From: Zymoseptoria tritici IPO323
Lineage: Eukaryota > Ascomycota > Dothideomycetes > Mycosphaerellales > Mycosphaerellaceae
Length of the DNA stretch: 64,000 bases
Direction: 5' to 3'
NCBI RefSeq assembly: GCF_000219625.1
Contig: NC_018216.1
Span: 1,364,001-1,428,000 of the forward strand
This document shows, piece after piece, positions 33,697-43,898 of this stretch (the first letter of the stretch is position 1; each line of letters starts with the position of its first letter). The translations under genes and the position numbers were made by a program. Below the pieces are notes generated by a model that saw nothing but the letters and a program-made list of their open reading frames with translations, made no database searches and was not told the origin of the DNA.

Positions 33697-35484
33697 TCAG
33701 ATGCCTGTATCAGCAGAGCTCCTCCATCTCTCATCGAGCTTCCCACGGGTCTTCTGCGCAGTACTCCGCCAGAATTGCCATGTCTCCCACGGACTCCGCT
33801 GAACACGCAGACTCATATTCGATCCCTGATCGTACATCGCGAGGCTCAAGACTTCTCTCTCGTTGACCATTCTCGAGCTTGATGCCAGCTTCTTATCGGT
33901 TCGTGATGACCACGGATCGAAGAACGTCGAGTCAGGATGGTCGTCCAGTATCTCGGTGAATGCGAGAGACATGATGGCATTCTCCAGCCCGGCGTATATG
34001 TACGGGGAGTCGGCAGAAGACGACGCGAGCGAGTAGACGCTGGACTCCTTCGTGCGGTTCCTTTGCCAGCCTCTGTTGCCTTGCCCTGGCGGTTCATTTG
34101 ATCGGAGAAAGATGTTGAAGTCGGATTCGGAGCCAAGATTTGTTCGTCCAGCTTTACTTGCGTTTCTGTAGTCGTAGCACTTCTTGCCTAATCTCAGGTC
34201 GAAAACTTTCAGCAAATTGTGCCTGCTGGTTCCAGTCAACAATTTCTCCTGGCCGCGCGGTAATATGCTGTAAATTGCGCTATCGTCTGCGGGATCGATG
34301 TATGACTGCTCCAAGTCACGGCTAGAACGGAGGTCGTGAAGTCGTACAATGCCGTCATAAGCGCCGGAGAGGAAGACGTTGCTTGAGCTCGAGTCTGACG
34401 AAGATGGCAGAGGCACGATGGTGTACACGGACGACATCAGGCCAGCGGGCGAGCTGGACCCATTGTCTACTTTGTCGCCGTCGATGTTCAGACTGAACTT
34501 CCTGAGTGCGTCTCTTGTTATCCCAGCTTCGGTGATAGGATAGATGTGTATTGGTTCAGTAGAGGGCCCCACACCGGCCGCCAGGAGGCTCGAGGAGAGC
34601 ATTGTCGTTGACCATGCGCGATGTTGGGTAGAAGGGTTACCATCAGCACGAAGGACAGGCTTGAGTGTCATCTCGCTGGAAGGAGCAATCTTCCTTTGCT
34701 CTCGATCGATCTGATACAGAGCTATCTTAGACTCGCCCAGACTTGCCGCGAGAATCGCGGGTTGACCGGGTCGCTGATAGAGACTGCTCGATCTGACAGG
34801 TAGGCCTTGCGTAGTGAAGTAGGTAATTTCCACCTTCTGATCGTCGGAGCCAGATGGGAGAGTCACCAGCTGCAAGTCTCCGTTCGCTGTTCCGATGATG
34901 ATTTCCCTCTTGGACTTTCCACCAACCTCCGGACGCACTAAGTGAAGGCTTGTAACATCGTCTCTTCCCTCACACGCCGAGTGTGGTTTGTATGTTGTCC
35001 ATGCTGTCTTCTCTGAACTTTTCCTACGCGATGTCTGTCCTAGACAGACCTCGGCGCCGGCACTGAATGCCAAATGTTCCTCTCTACTGGTTGAGGAGAT
35101 ATCTTCGTACACGTCCAGATGAGGTATGAATCCAATTGTTTGACCGCGTGGCCGTGTCCATCTTTCAAGCTTCTTCCCTTGCGGAAATGCGGTCACTTCA
35201 CCGCGTGGCTCGATGTATCTTGCAATGAACGCCCTCCGATCGAAGGCTTGTGAGAGGCTCGTTAAGGTGCGGGCGGTGTGGCTATATGCCTGACCACAGT
35301 CGGTTTGTGGTGCGGTAGTTGGGAACTGAGTCTTGCAGAAGCCTTTCCAGGCATCTTTCTCCACGAATGCGCGTAGACTCTTGCTGGTGGTCCCGAGTCT
35401 TGCGATTGAGGAAGCAGATTCTAGATGAACAATTACCTCGGAAAGAAGCTCAGGCGGTAATTCGGCGAGCTTGTTCGGAGCCAT
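33697..35484 (-). CDS. F-box protein with WD40-like propeller
   Basis: Single exon, 595 aa from ATG at 35484 (MAPNKLAELPP); the frame extends upstream but only with a GTG. F-box at about residues 5-45: LAELPPELLSEVIVHLESAS with LGTTSKSLRAFVEKDAWKGF, expected to bind Skp1 in an SCF ubiquitin ligase. The rest reads as a seven-blade-type propeller with weak WD repeats: REIIIGTANGDLQLVTLPSG, VFLSGAYDGIVRLHDLRSSR, KLLTGTSRHNLLKVFDLRLG, YIYAGLENAIMSLAFTEI. A Ser-rich loop (PLPSSSDSSSSN) interrupts one blade. The substrate recognised by the propeller is unknown. Intact, unlike the F-box gene at 11.6-12.7 kb. Confidence 0.82.
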   Translation of the reverse strand: MAPNKLAELPPELLSEVIVHLESASSIARLGTTSKSLRAFVEKDAWKGFCKTQFPTTAPQTDCGQAYSHTARTLTSLSQAFDRRAFIARYIEPRGEVTAFPQGKKLERWTRPRGQTIGFIPHLDVYEDISSTSREEHLAFSAGAEVCLGQTSRRKSSEKTAWTTYKPHSACEGRDDVTSLHLVRPEVGGKSKREIIIGTANGDLQLVTLPSGSDDQKVEITYFTTQGLPVRSSSLYQRPGQPAILAASLGESKIALYQIDREQRKIAPSSEMTLKPVLRADGNPSTQHRAWSTTMLSSSLLAAGVGPSTEPIHIYPITEAGITRDALRKFSLNIDGDKVDNGSSSPAGLMSSVYTIVPLPSSSDSSSSNVFLSGAYDGIVRLHDLRSSRDLEQSYIDPADDSAIYSILPRGQEKLLTGTSRHNLLKVFDLRLGKKCYDYRNASKAGRTNLGSESDFNIFLRSNEPPGQGNRGWQRNRTKESSVYSLASSSADSPYIYAGLENAIMSLAFTEILDDHPDSTFFDPWSSRTDKKLASSSRMVNEREVLSLAMYDQGSNMSLRVQRSPWETWQFWRSTAQKTRGKLDERWRSSADTGI

Positions 35485-36013
35485 GGATGTTGTTGTAAGG
35501 TTCGTATGCTCCCTATGGCGAGGATATATCGGATCTTTATCAGGAAGAAATGAAGAAACAGCACGCGTCACTTAGAACAAGAGTCACGCACTTGATTGAT
35601 GTCATTTTTTGTCCTCCAAGTCCTCTTATCGATAAGGAAACCAGGGCAGTTCACCTTCGTACATGGCCGTCTCTCTATGTACCTTTGACTCATCACATTA
35701 TCCCGTCAGTGGTACGGATAGCCTGACTATCTAGACATGACAACAGTAGAGTAACCTAACAGCAAGTACAGGTGACTCAGGAGTCAGAAGCAACCAGTGG
35801 ACCCAATGGACCTCATGCAGCATCCCTGTCACACTCTCAGCCTGAGGCACCTTCCAAATTTCAACGATAATCGTGCTCAAGAAACATCCACTCTCTCTTC
35901 ATCTTCATCTCTATCTCTCATACAAGCACTTATCTGATCAGATTCTCGACTGAAGTGCCTCATACTCGACATGCCGGGGCAGAGATAAATCAAAACAATC
36001 ACAAAACAGAAGC
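35485..36013. other. Divergent promoter (F-box/WD40 and DDX60-like)
   Basis: 530 bp between divergent start codons. Near 35885-35930 there is a C/T-rich tract (CTCTCTCTTCATCTTCATC and similar), typical of fungal promoter/leader DNA and probably belonging to the helicase gene. Confidence 0.5.
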
Positions 36014-39000
36014 ATGAGCACCATCAGAACAGGCGCCATCGGGGAACGTCCCCCGCCACAGCCCGCACCACCAACGCCAAGCGACAGTGAAGAAGACACG
36101 AGCAGTGCTACGTCCGACACGAGTGACGAAGAATACGACTCAGACCTCGTCTCGGAGGACGACGACACCGATCACGATGCAAAAGTTCTCTCGTCATACC
36201 GCCACCTCCTCTCGCGCAGAGTAGATCTCGTGGGCGATTATGCCGGAGACGAGTTGTTCATCATCGAAGGCGACTCACTGCTGCTCAGATGCTTTGAAGA
36301 CGAGCATCTCGACTTTGATCCAGGATGCCAAATTCTTCACGCGGTTTACAATGTCGAACACTTCCTTCAAAACCTTGTGCAGCGGAAATGCAACTTCAGC
36401 ATCACTTTTTTCGACAGTAACAAGGAGTTCTGTGTTCCTTCATCAGCATCGGAAAAGAATGCCAGCAAATACTTTCTCGCGCGCGCGGCTGTCATCAGAC
36501 ACTTGAAGCAGAATGTTTCGAAGGTCCACTCCATTGCGGTCACCGAATTCACGGCATGGGACTCGCCAGAGTTCATTGAGTATTTGCATAAGGCCTCCCC
36601 ATACTTTTTGATGACCCACGATGGAGCCAAAGCGGTGGCACATAAATCACACTTCAACTCGGAGGACTCCGGACAGGCTTTTCCGAATGACCATCGTGTG
36701 CACTTGCGCGAGATGATCCTGTCATTCATTGAGCGTGGATTCAACGTCGCCTTGGTCAATGGTTTGGAGTGGAGGGATACGAAGGTGATGACGATGGTTT
36801 TGGAAGGCCGGAGACGAGCGAACATTGGAGCAAACGTGGAGGTGGTTTCCCGAAAGCCACACTCATCGACCACAGATGTCTCCGCACATCTGCAGAAGCT
36901 CATTGATGCCCACAAGGATCTCACAGAGCGACAATTACTAGCAGTCTTGTGCGTTAGCAAGCTGCTGGAAGAGACAGCCTCAGATATTGAACAGAAAGCC
37001 CGCCTATGCGCGTCTTTCCTTCTTCACCAAGCGCTGCTGACACAGCTACCATTGTCTGCACGGCGAATGGAGGACTCGGCCGGTGGAACGGGAGCGCAGG
37101 GTCTGCTGAATGCTGTTGCATCTGTGGCGGAGTCGATTTTGAGGAGCAACTCCTGGGAGTCAGTGCTGCAAGACGCGAGTGTTTCTTGCGATGTGATGGA
37201 TTTCCTCGACGGACGACTACTTCTTCAGATCACAGAATCTCAGATCAACGTCACTCCGGAAACCAAGGCTGTATTCGATCAGCTGCTGAAGGCGCTCGAG
37301 AGCCTGACCAGTACCGACGTTTCAAAATTCGACAGCGTGGTGGCATCTGCTTCGGACACCAAGCCGGCTACTAGCACGAAAAATGGGGGATCGAGCAAAG
37401 ACAGCCTTGCTGTTTTACCATTCTCCAACAAGGTTTTCGATAAGCACCTGGAGTCGGTTCGTATCGAAATCGATGAAGCTGCTGGTGGCGAGCGCAGCTT
37501 GAACTCCAGACGTATCTTTCAGGAGGTTACACATTGGCACAATGCCAAGAAACCTCTGATTGTGAAGGCACCACTGACGCCGAAAGAGGTCAAGAATGCG
37601 TTCTGGGCGGCCAAACGCAATCAACTTTTCATGGCCGAAATGCGGACATACGCTGCCTCCCTGACCAACGCTGTCGGCAAGAGTCTCGACCCCGAGAGCA
37701 TCATTGTCGGTGTTCCGAGACAATCACAGGTCAAGCCTAGCACACAGTCAGCCGCCGATTCGGATGCATCAGACAGCGGCGCTTCGTCGACTCAGAGTAA
37801 GAACAAGCCTGGTGCTAAGAAAGGCGGTGGAGGAAAGACTGCGGCCAAGAACGCCGGTAAGCAGGCAATGATGAACCAGATCGCTGCCAATAAGGCGAAG
37901 AAAGATGAGAGTGCTGGTGACAAGATATTCGGTTCTTGGCAAGTCGCCTGCAAAGGCTTCGAGGCGGACAGCGACCCTCGGACGAGGTACCGAAAGGCCA
38001 AGGAATATCTCACGAATCTTCGAGCCGAATGGAAGGACACTATCGGACCCGAGTGCGAGCTCTATCTCCTGAGCTGTCTTTTACAGTATTGGATCGCCGC
38101 ATGTCGCCAGAAGGAGCAGGGAAATCGTATCCAGGTGGCTGCCTTGATCTGGAGTCACACTCGAAGCATTGCCCAGCGCAACACTCTGACCAAGACTATC
38201 ATCAAATATCTGGACATGACTGTCAAGACCCTGAGCCTTCCGCCAGTCCCGGAGACTACCGAGAATGCTACTGACAGGAAGCTCGCGTTCACCTTCGCTC
38301 TCCCAACGAAGGTCGAGCCATTGTCCATTGGCCTATCTTCTAAGGACTTTCAATTGCTGCAGTGTGGTCCATACCTCGAGCGGTCTTTCGACTCCCGACC
38401 AGATCCCAGAGTTGACTTCCAACCAGATGGATGGCAGCGGAAGGTGCTTGACACCATTGACGCAGATCAGAGTGTATTCGTCGTCGCTCCGACCTCTTCC
38501 GGAAAGACTTTCATCTCGTTCTACGCCATGCGAAAGGTGCTCGAAGCAGACGATGATGGCGTCTTAGTTTACGTTGCGCCAACAAAGGCGTTGGTCAACC
38601 AAATCGCTGCCGAAATTCAAGCTCGTTACAGCAAGAAGTTCAAGTATGGTGGCAAATCGGTCTGGGCCATCCACACTCGAGACTACCGCATCAACAGCCC
38701 GAACGGCTGTCAAGTCTTGGTAACGGTGCCACACGTTCTCCAAATCATGCTGCTGGCTCCGACAAATGCCAACTCGTGGTCAAGCCGTGTGCGACGCATC
38801 ATCTTCGATGAAATTCACTCTATCGGCAATGCTGAAGACGGTGTTGTGTGGGAACAGCTCTTGCTGATGGCTCCATGTCCAATTATTGCACTCTCTGCCA
38901 CCGTCGGAAACCCCGGCGAGTTCAGCGGATGGCTGGCAACGACCCAAGAAGCCATCGGCAAGGAGCTCATCACAGTGCAGCATCCCTACCGGTACTCGGA

Positions 39001-41641
39001 TCTGCGCAAGTATTTCTACGTTCCACCCAAGCGCTTCTCGTTTGAGGGCGTACCTGGAAAGTCAGCTTTTGGATCGCTGGGTCTCGAAGGTCTCAAGGGC
39101 TTCAACTATGTTCACCCCGTTGCTGGTTTGGTCGACAAGTCTCGCGGCATTCCAGAGGATCTAGCATTGGAGGCTCGCGATTGCTTGTTCCTGTACAACG
39201 CCATGGCCAAGGTCCAGACAGATAAGCACGCTGTACCCACCAGCCTTGGCCCGGAGAAGACATTGCCTGCCGTCTCACGCAAAGTCGATATTCTCGCCTG
39301 GGAGAAGTCTCTCAAGGCTCTGCTACAGACGTGGCTCGAAGACCCTACGTCTCCATACGATGCGCTGGTCAAGGAGCTGGAGCAGTCGTTTAGGAAGGAC
39401 GACCAGGAAGAGCTTTACTCTACTGCAGCTGGCAACAGCAACAAGCCCGGGGTCGAAACGACTCAGAACCTGCTCAAGACCACCTTGCCCATGCTTTGCA
39501 GACTGAATGAACAAGACGCGCTACCTGCCATTTGCTTCAACTTCGATCGGCACGAGTGTGAGAAGGTCTGTAGGGCCGTGACCGAACAGCTCCAACAAGC
39601 CGAGCAGAGTCAGAAGAAGAGTGGTGTTAAGTGGGAGAAGACTCTCGAGAAGTTTGAGGAATACAAGGAAATGAAGGCGAAGGCCAACTCGCGCGCCTCT
39701 AAAGCTGCGCAGAAGAAGCCAAGCAAGAAGTCGAAGGAAGATGAGGGTGATGAAGACAAGGCTTCAAAGCTCGATCTCCAGCGAGAGGCCGCCGGCGGAG
39801 AGGATACCAAGTGGGAGTCCTTCGATCCAGACGCGCCAATGGAAGGCTACCATTTTGCCGACCACACCAAGGTGCAAACGTCTGAGCTTCAGATCTACGT
39901 TGGACAACTTTGGAAACGTCAGGTCCCGTCTTGGTTGATCGATGCTCTCGGTCGCGGAGTCGGAGTCCATCACGCCGGTATGAACCGCAAGTACCGTCAA
40001 GTCGTGGAGATTCTCTTCCGCAAAGGCTTCCTGCGTGTGATCATCGCCACCGGCACTCTTGCTCTGGGTATCAACATGCCGTGTAAGACGGTTGTCTTCT
40101 CAGGAGACTCCGTGTTCCTCACTGCGCTCAACTACAGGCAATGTGCTGGCCGTGCTGGACGCCGTGGATTCGATCTTCTTGGAAACGTTGTCTTCCAAGG
40201 CATCTCGCGGCAGAAGGTGTGCAGACTCATCAGCTCCCGCTTGCCGGATCTGAACGGACATTTCCCAATCACCACGACTCTGGTGTTGCGGCTGTTCACT
40301 CTCTTGCACGACTCCAACAGTGCCAAGTATGCCGTCAGCGCCATCAATGCTCTTCTCTCGCAGCCTCGCCTGTACATGGGTGGGCCATCTTTCAAGGACC
40401 AGACAATGCATCACTTGAGATTCTCGATCGAGTATCTGCGTCGCCAGCACCTCCTGGGATCTGATGGTCAGCCTTTGAACTTCGCAGGACTGGTCAGCCA
40501 CTTGTACTTCACAGAGAACTCGTCGTTCGCGTTCCACGCACTTCTCAAGGAGGGATACTTCCACGAATTGTGCTCGAAGATCAATTCGAACGAGAAGGAT
40601 ACGCTGGAGACCTTGATGCTTGTCATGTCGCATCTCTTCAATCGACAGACGTGCCGTCAATCCGATCAGGAGTACCGAGAGAAGGTCGTCAAGCCCTCGT
40701 CGTCGGTTGTATTCCTGCCGCCAATGCCCGAGCAGGCATCCAAGATCCTCATCGACCACAATCACGAGACTCTGCGTGTGTACAAGGCATACGTCGAGAC
40801 TTTTGTGAACCAGCACATCACCGAAGCGGACCGCACTTTGCCACTTTCGAAGATCGAAGTCGGCGCAACATCTGGACAGTCGGCAGCCGCCAACCTCAAG
40901 TCTCTCCAACCGACTCGCGTTCGATCTTCCTTCGTTGGCCTATCCGGCCACGGCGATGACTTCACCTCGATTCACGACCTGTGCCAGACCACTCGCGACG
41001 GTGTCTTTCTCGAGGAGGCGGTCATCCCTCACATGGATGTCTACCCGCAGGAGATGGACGTGCCGCTCAACGCCTACCTCTTGGACTTTTTCAAACATGG
41101 CGACGTCATGACCATCGAGCGCGCCAACAAGATCCGCCGCGCTGAAATCTGGTTCCTTCTGAACGACTTCTCCATGGTCCTCGCGACCATCATTACCTCG
41201 CTCCTCAACTTCATGAAACTTGCCGATGGCACGGACATGGATATGTTGGACGTGATGGGAAATATGGATGCGCACGAGGAAGCGGAAGACGACAAAGTCG
41301 CCGCCGCGGAAGACACCGCCTCCGACCTCTCCGGTCCCAGCGCCGCCGACTCGGGCATCGTGCTCACTGACCGCAGTGGCAACGCCAACGGCCAACGTCC
41401 CGCTGCTCCCACCAAAAAGCAAGCCAAGAACGCCGAGTCGTGGGAGGATCTCGCTGGTGAGGAGGAGGACGCCGCGGCGAAGGCTGTGCGGCAGAAGGAA
41501 GATGCTGAAGCGGAGGCGAAGGCTCAGGAATTGCCGGCGAGCTGGGATGGAGAGGGTGGAGAGGGATTGAAGACTGTGCTCAAGGCTTTTCAGAAGCTGC
41601 AGACTGAATTTAACCTGAAGTTTAGGGCTATGTGGGCTTAG
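36014..41641 (+). CDS. DDX60-type Ski2-like DExD/H helicase
   Basis: Single uninterrupted exon of 1,875 aa, from ATG at 36014. Architecture of DDX60/DDX60L-type superfamily 2 helicases: an acidic N-terminal tail, a long N-terminal region of about 800 residues, the RecA pair, and a long C-terminal region. Motifs: VAPTSSGKTF (Walker A, about residue 823), DEIHSIG (about 931, DExH box), LSATVGN (about 960), GVHHAGMNRKYRQVVEILFR and IIATGTLALGINMP, and motif VI QCAGRAGRRGFD (about 1378). A Lys-rich low-complexity insert (SQKKSGVKWEK to KPSKKSKEDEGDEDKAS) sits between the two RecA lobes. Human DDX60 assists antiviral RNA sensing; the fungal role is unknown, RNA surveillance being a reasonable inference from Ski2 kinship. 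Confidence 0.92.
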   Translation: MSTIRTGAIGERPPPQPAPPTPSDSEEDTSSATSDTSDEEYDSDLVSEDDDTDHDAKVLSSYRHLLSRRVDLVGDYAGDELFIIEGDSLLLRCFEDEHLDFDPGCQILHAVYNVEHFLQNLVQRKCNFSITFFDSNKEFCVPSSASEKNASKYFLARAAVIRHLKQNVSKVHSIAVTEFTAWDSPEFIEYLHKASPYFLMTHDGAKAVAHKSHFNSEDSGQAFPNDHRVHLREMILSFIERGFNVALVNGLEWRDTKVMTMVLEGRRRANIGANVEVVSRKPHSSTTDVSAHLQKLIDAHKDLTERQLLAVLCVSKLLEETASDIEQKARLCASFLLHQALLTQLPLSARRMEDSAGGTGAQGLLNAVASVAESILRSNSWESVLQDASVSCDVMDFLDGRLLLQITESQINVTPETKAVFDQLLKALESLTSTDVSKFDSVVASASDTKPATSTKNGGSSKDSLAVLPFSNKVFDKHLESVRIEIDEAAGGERSLNSRRIFQEVTHWHNAKKPLIVKAPLTPKEVKNAFWAAKRNQLFMAEMRTYAASLTNAVGKSLDPESIIVGVPRQSQVKPSTQSAADSDASDSGASSTQSKNKPGAKKGGGGKTAAKNAGKQAMMNQIAANKAKKDESAGDKIFGSWQVACKGFEADSDPRTRYRKAKEYLTNLRAEWKDTIGPECELYLLSCLLQYWIAACRQKEQGNRIQVAALIWSHTRSIAQRNTLTKTIIKYLDMTVKTLSLPPVPETTENATDRKLAFTFALPTKVEPLSIGLSSKDFQLLQCGPYLERSFDSRPDPRVDFQPDGWQRKVLDTIDADQSVFVVAPTSSGKTFISFYAMRKVLEADDDGVLVYVAPTKALVNQIAAEIQARYSKKFKYGGKSVWAIHTRDYRINSPNGCQVLVTVPHVLQIMLLAPTNANSWSSRVRRIIFDEIHSIGNAEDGVVWEQLLLMAPCPIIALSATVGNPGEFSGWLATTQEAIGKELITVQHPYRYSDLRKYFYVPPKRFSFEGVPGKSAFGSLGLEGLKGFNYVHPVAGLVDKSRGIPEDLALEARDCLFLYNAMAKVQTDKHAVPTSLGPEKTLPAVSRKVDILAWEKSLKALLQTWLEDPTSPYDALVKELEQSFRKDDQEELYSTAAGNSNKPGVETTQNLLKTTLPMLCRLNEQDALPAICFNFDRHECEKVCRAVTEQLQQAEQSQKKSGVKWEKTLEKFEEYKEMKAKANSRASKAAQKKPSKKSKEDEGDEDKASKLDLQREAAGGEDTKWESFDPDAPMEGYHFADHTKVQTSELQIYVGQLWKRQVPSWLIDALGRGVGVHHAGMNRKYRQVVEILFRKGFLRVIIATGTLALGINMPCKTVVFSGDSVFLTALNYRQCAGRAGRRGFDLLGNVVFQGISRQKVCRLISSRLPDLNGHFPITTTLVLRLFTLLHDSNSAKYAVSAINALLSQPRLYMGGPSFKDQTMHHLRFSIEYLRRQHLLGSDGQPLNFAGLVSHLYFTENSSFAFHALLKEGYFHELCSKINSNEKDTLETLMLVMSHLFNRQTCRQSDQEYREKVVKPSSSVVFLPPMPEQASKILIDHNHETLRVYKAYVETFVNQHITEADRTLPLSKIEVGATSGQSAAANLKSLQPTRVRSSFVGLSGHGDDFTSIHDLCQTTRDGVFLEEAVIPHMDVYPQEMDVPLNAYLLDFFKHGDVMTIERANKIRRAEIWFLLNDFSMVLATIITSLLNFMKLADGTDMDMLDVMGNMDAHEEAEDDKVAAAEDTASDLSGPSAADSGIVLTDRSGNANGQRPAAPTKKQAKNAESWEDLAGEEEDAAAKAVRQKEDAEAEAKAQELPASWDGEGGEGLKTVLKAFQKLQTEFNLKFRAMWA

Positions 41642-42119
41642 ACGAGCAACGGGATGTGGAATGAGGAATGAGATGATGAGCGCTAGATCATAGATCGCAT
41701 GGTTCCTTTTCGGTAGTACGACATAGAACGAACATGATGAGAATAGATGCGGTTCCTTTGTGACGGTAGCCCCAGCCGAGGTGCATCGAGCAGGCCTCGG
41801 GAGCATTGGGAGCAGCGAAGCGGGGAGACAGCATACATACACAGGGCATAGTACAGACAGGCACGACGAACAGGCAAACGGGAAGTGAAGTGATCATGCT
41901 GCCGCGGGTCTTAATCGAGCAGCTGCAGTTTGAAGATTCTCATTGAAGTGTCATTTCGAATTTTCATTCCCCAGCTAAAAAGCCCAAACCAGTTCCCAGC
42001 AGACAGGTAAGACAGACCGTGGACTGCTTCTGCACTTTTTGATGATTGCGCCACACGCCATGCCCATGATCGAATTGAGGAGGTACACACAAGAAACAAG
42101 ATGCTCAATACTTTCGTAC
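41642..42119. other. Convergent 3' space (DDX60-like / eL8)
   Basis: 478 bp between convergent stop codons; probably two 3' UTRs. No gene seen. Confidence 0.55.
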
Positions 42120-43289
42120 TTAGATCTTGATCTCGCGCTCGGCACGCTCGCGGATCTTGCGCTGGTGTGCCTGGGCCTTGGCGCCCATGATTCCTCCTCC
42201 CCAGTGGCGCTTGGCCTCCTCGTTCTTCTCGAGGTATCCCTCCTTGACGGCCTGGACGAGCTTGGACAGCTCGGTCTTGTCCTCGGCGCGGACCTCGGTG
42301 ATGGCGAGAGCGGCAGCAGTCTTGAAACGTTGTTAGTGTTGATCGACGTGGACATTGCTCATTCATGCATACCTTCTTGTGGACGACTGTTCCGAGACGT
42401 GCCTTGCCCTTGACAATGGCGTATGGCACACCCATCTTGCGGCACAGTGCTGGGAGGTAGATGACAAGCTCAATTGGGTCGACATCGTTGGGGATGAGGA
42501 CGAGAGCAGGCTTCTTGGCCTCGATGAGGGCAACAACGTGGTTGAGACCGTACTTGACGGTGTATGGCTTCTTGCTGACATCCTCCTTCTTCTTGCCCTC
42601 AGATACGGCGGTGGCCTCCTTGTGCAGACGCTCCTTCTTCTCGACCTTGGTCTCCGGGCGGTACTTGTTGAGGAACTTGAAGGTGTGGGCGGCGGTGTTG
42701 CGGTCGAGGGTCTGAGAGAACTGGGCGATCGCCGGTGGGACCTTCAGGCGCATGTTGAGGATCTTGCGCTGGCGTTGCAGGCGCACGTACTCGGGCCATC
42801 GCACCATGCGCGACAGGTTGCGCTTGGGCTGGATGTCCTGGCCGATACCATAGTTGCGTGGACGGCGCTCGATGAGTGGGTTCTTTCCGGAGGTCAGTAG
42901 GCTGACAGAAGGATGGAAGGGACAGTACACATTACCTTTGCTGGCTTCTTGCTCGCACCACCAGCCTTGCTGGCAGGGAATGGAGCTGGAGCGGCCTTCT
43001 TGCCGCCGGCTTTTGGAGGCTGTCATTGAGAAGAACAGTCAGTGCTGTTCTCTCTAAAGAGACTGCGTGACGCCCAAAAGGCAAATCACAGCAGCTCAAG
43101 CCATTGTCACACGCATCTCTCCTCGGAGTGATGGTGGAATTGGAAGACAAGTCATGCCCAGGGCATGCTCGCTGTCGCGTGTGGAGCGGGCAACATTCGA
43201 GATATCGGTCGCGGACACAGTTGATCAGCGAGCAGAGACGCCATGGGCTAGACGTTGCGGTGTTGGAGGATTGTGGTCGTGCTTACCAT
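42120..43289 (-). CDS. RPL8: 60S ribosomal protein eL8 (L7a family)
   Basis: Large-subunit ribosomal protein, 265 aa. Four minus-strand exons: 43289-43287 (the ATG alone, followed directly by GTAAGC), 43019-42936, 42882-42373 and 42320-42120. Sequence blocks are diagnostic: [60 protein letters not shown], the L7Ae RNA-binding core [20 protein letters not shown] with [20 protein letters not shown], then GTVVHKK and [20 protein letters not shown]. The ATG-only first exon with a 267-nt first intron fits ribosomal-protein genes in filamentous fungi and may carry transcription-enhancing signals. Divergent from epsin. Confidence 0.95.
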
Positions 43290-43898
43290 GATGATTGACT
43301 TGCTGTGGTGGTAGAAGTCGGGTTAGTCGTTGATGTCGTCGTCGTCGAGCACAATCAAAGGAAATCTCAAAGCTCGCTCGTGCTAAAAGATCGAGTGTGG
43401 TGCGCATCCTGTCCCACGGGTTTGTTGGCTTGGCTTGGCTTGGGCCCAGCTTATGTCATCCGCTCTCCAAGCAAAAGTGGAACTGCGGCGAGCGGCTTTG
43501 GCGGCGTATGACGAAGGACTTGGTGACACTTGATGGCCGTCGTCGCAAGCTCGCTGCTCTGCTCTCTATTCTCTCACACACAACCCGGACCAGCCATTGT
43601 GCTTCTCTCTCGATCCTCCACACCCATTTGCCTTCGTGACATACTTGGAGCCTTGAATCTCGACACGACTACCGGCGACATACTCCCTGCTGCGCCTCGT
43701 CGACTTCTCCTGGGCATTTCCGCTTCGTTGTCTTCGTTGCGCCAGGACTCGCGGACCGCCTACTCGACAGTACGAATACGAACAAGAGCAGAACTGGGCC
43801 CGGATACCTACACGAGGAGGACAATAGTACCCTCGATATACTCCGCCTACGACACTCCGTGAGCTGCGCGACGTTCGTCCCAGCCATCGCCCGTAAAC
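43290..43898. promoter_or_regulatory. Divergent promoter (eL8 / epsin)
   Basis: 609 bp between start codons of a ribosomal-protein gene and the epsin gene. Contains GTC-rich stretch near 43320-43345 and C/T-rich tracts near 43560-43640 (CTCTATTCTCTCACACACAA). No defined binding site can be named from sequence alone. Confidence 0.4.

Noticed and set aside
40100..40909. 269-codon minus frame inside the DDX60-like gene
   Set aside because: Antisense shadow of the helicase; its translation has no independent domain.
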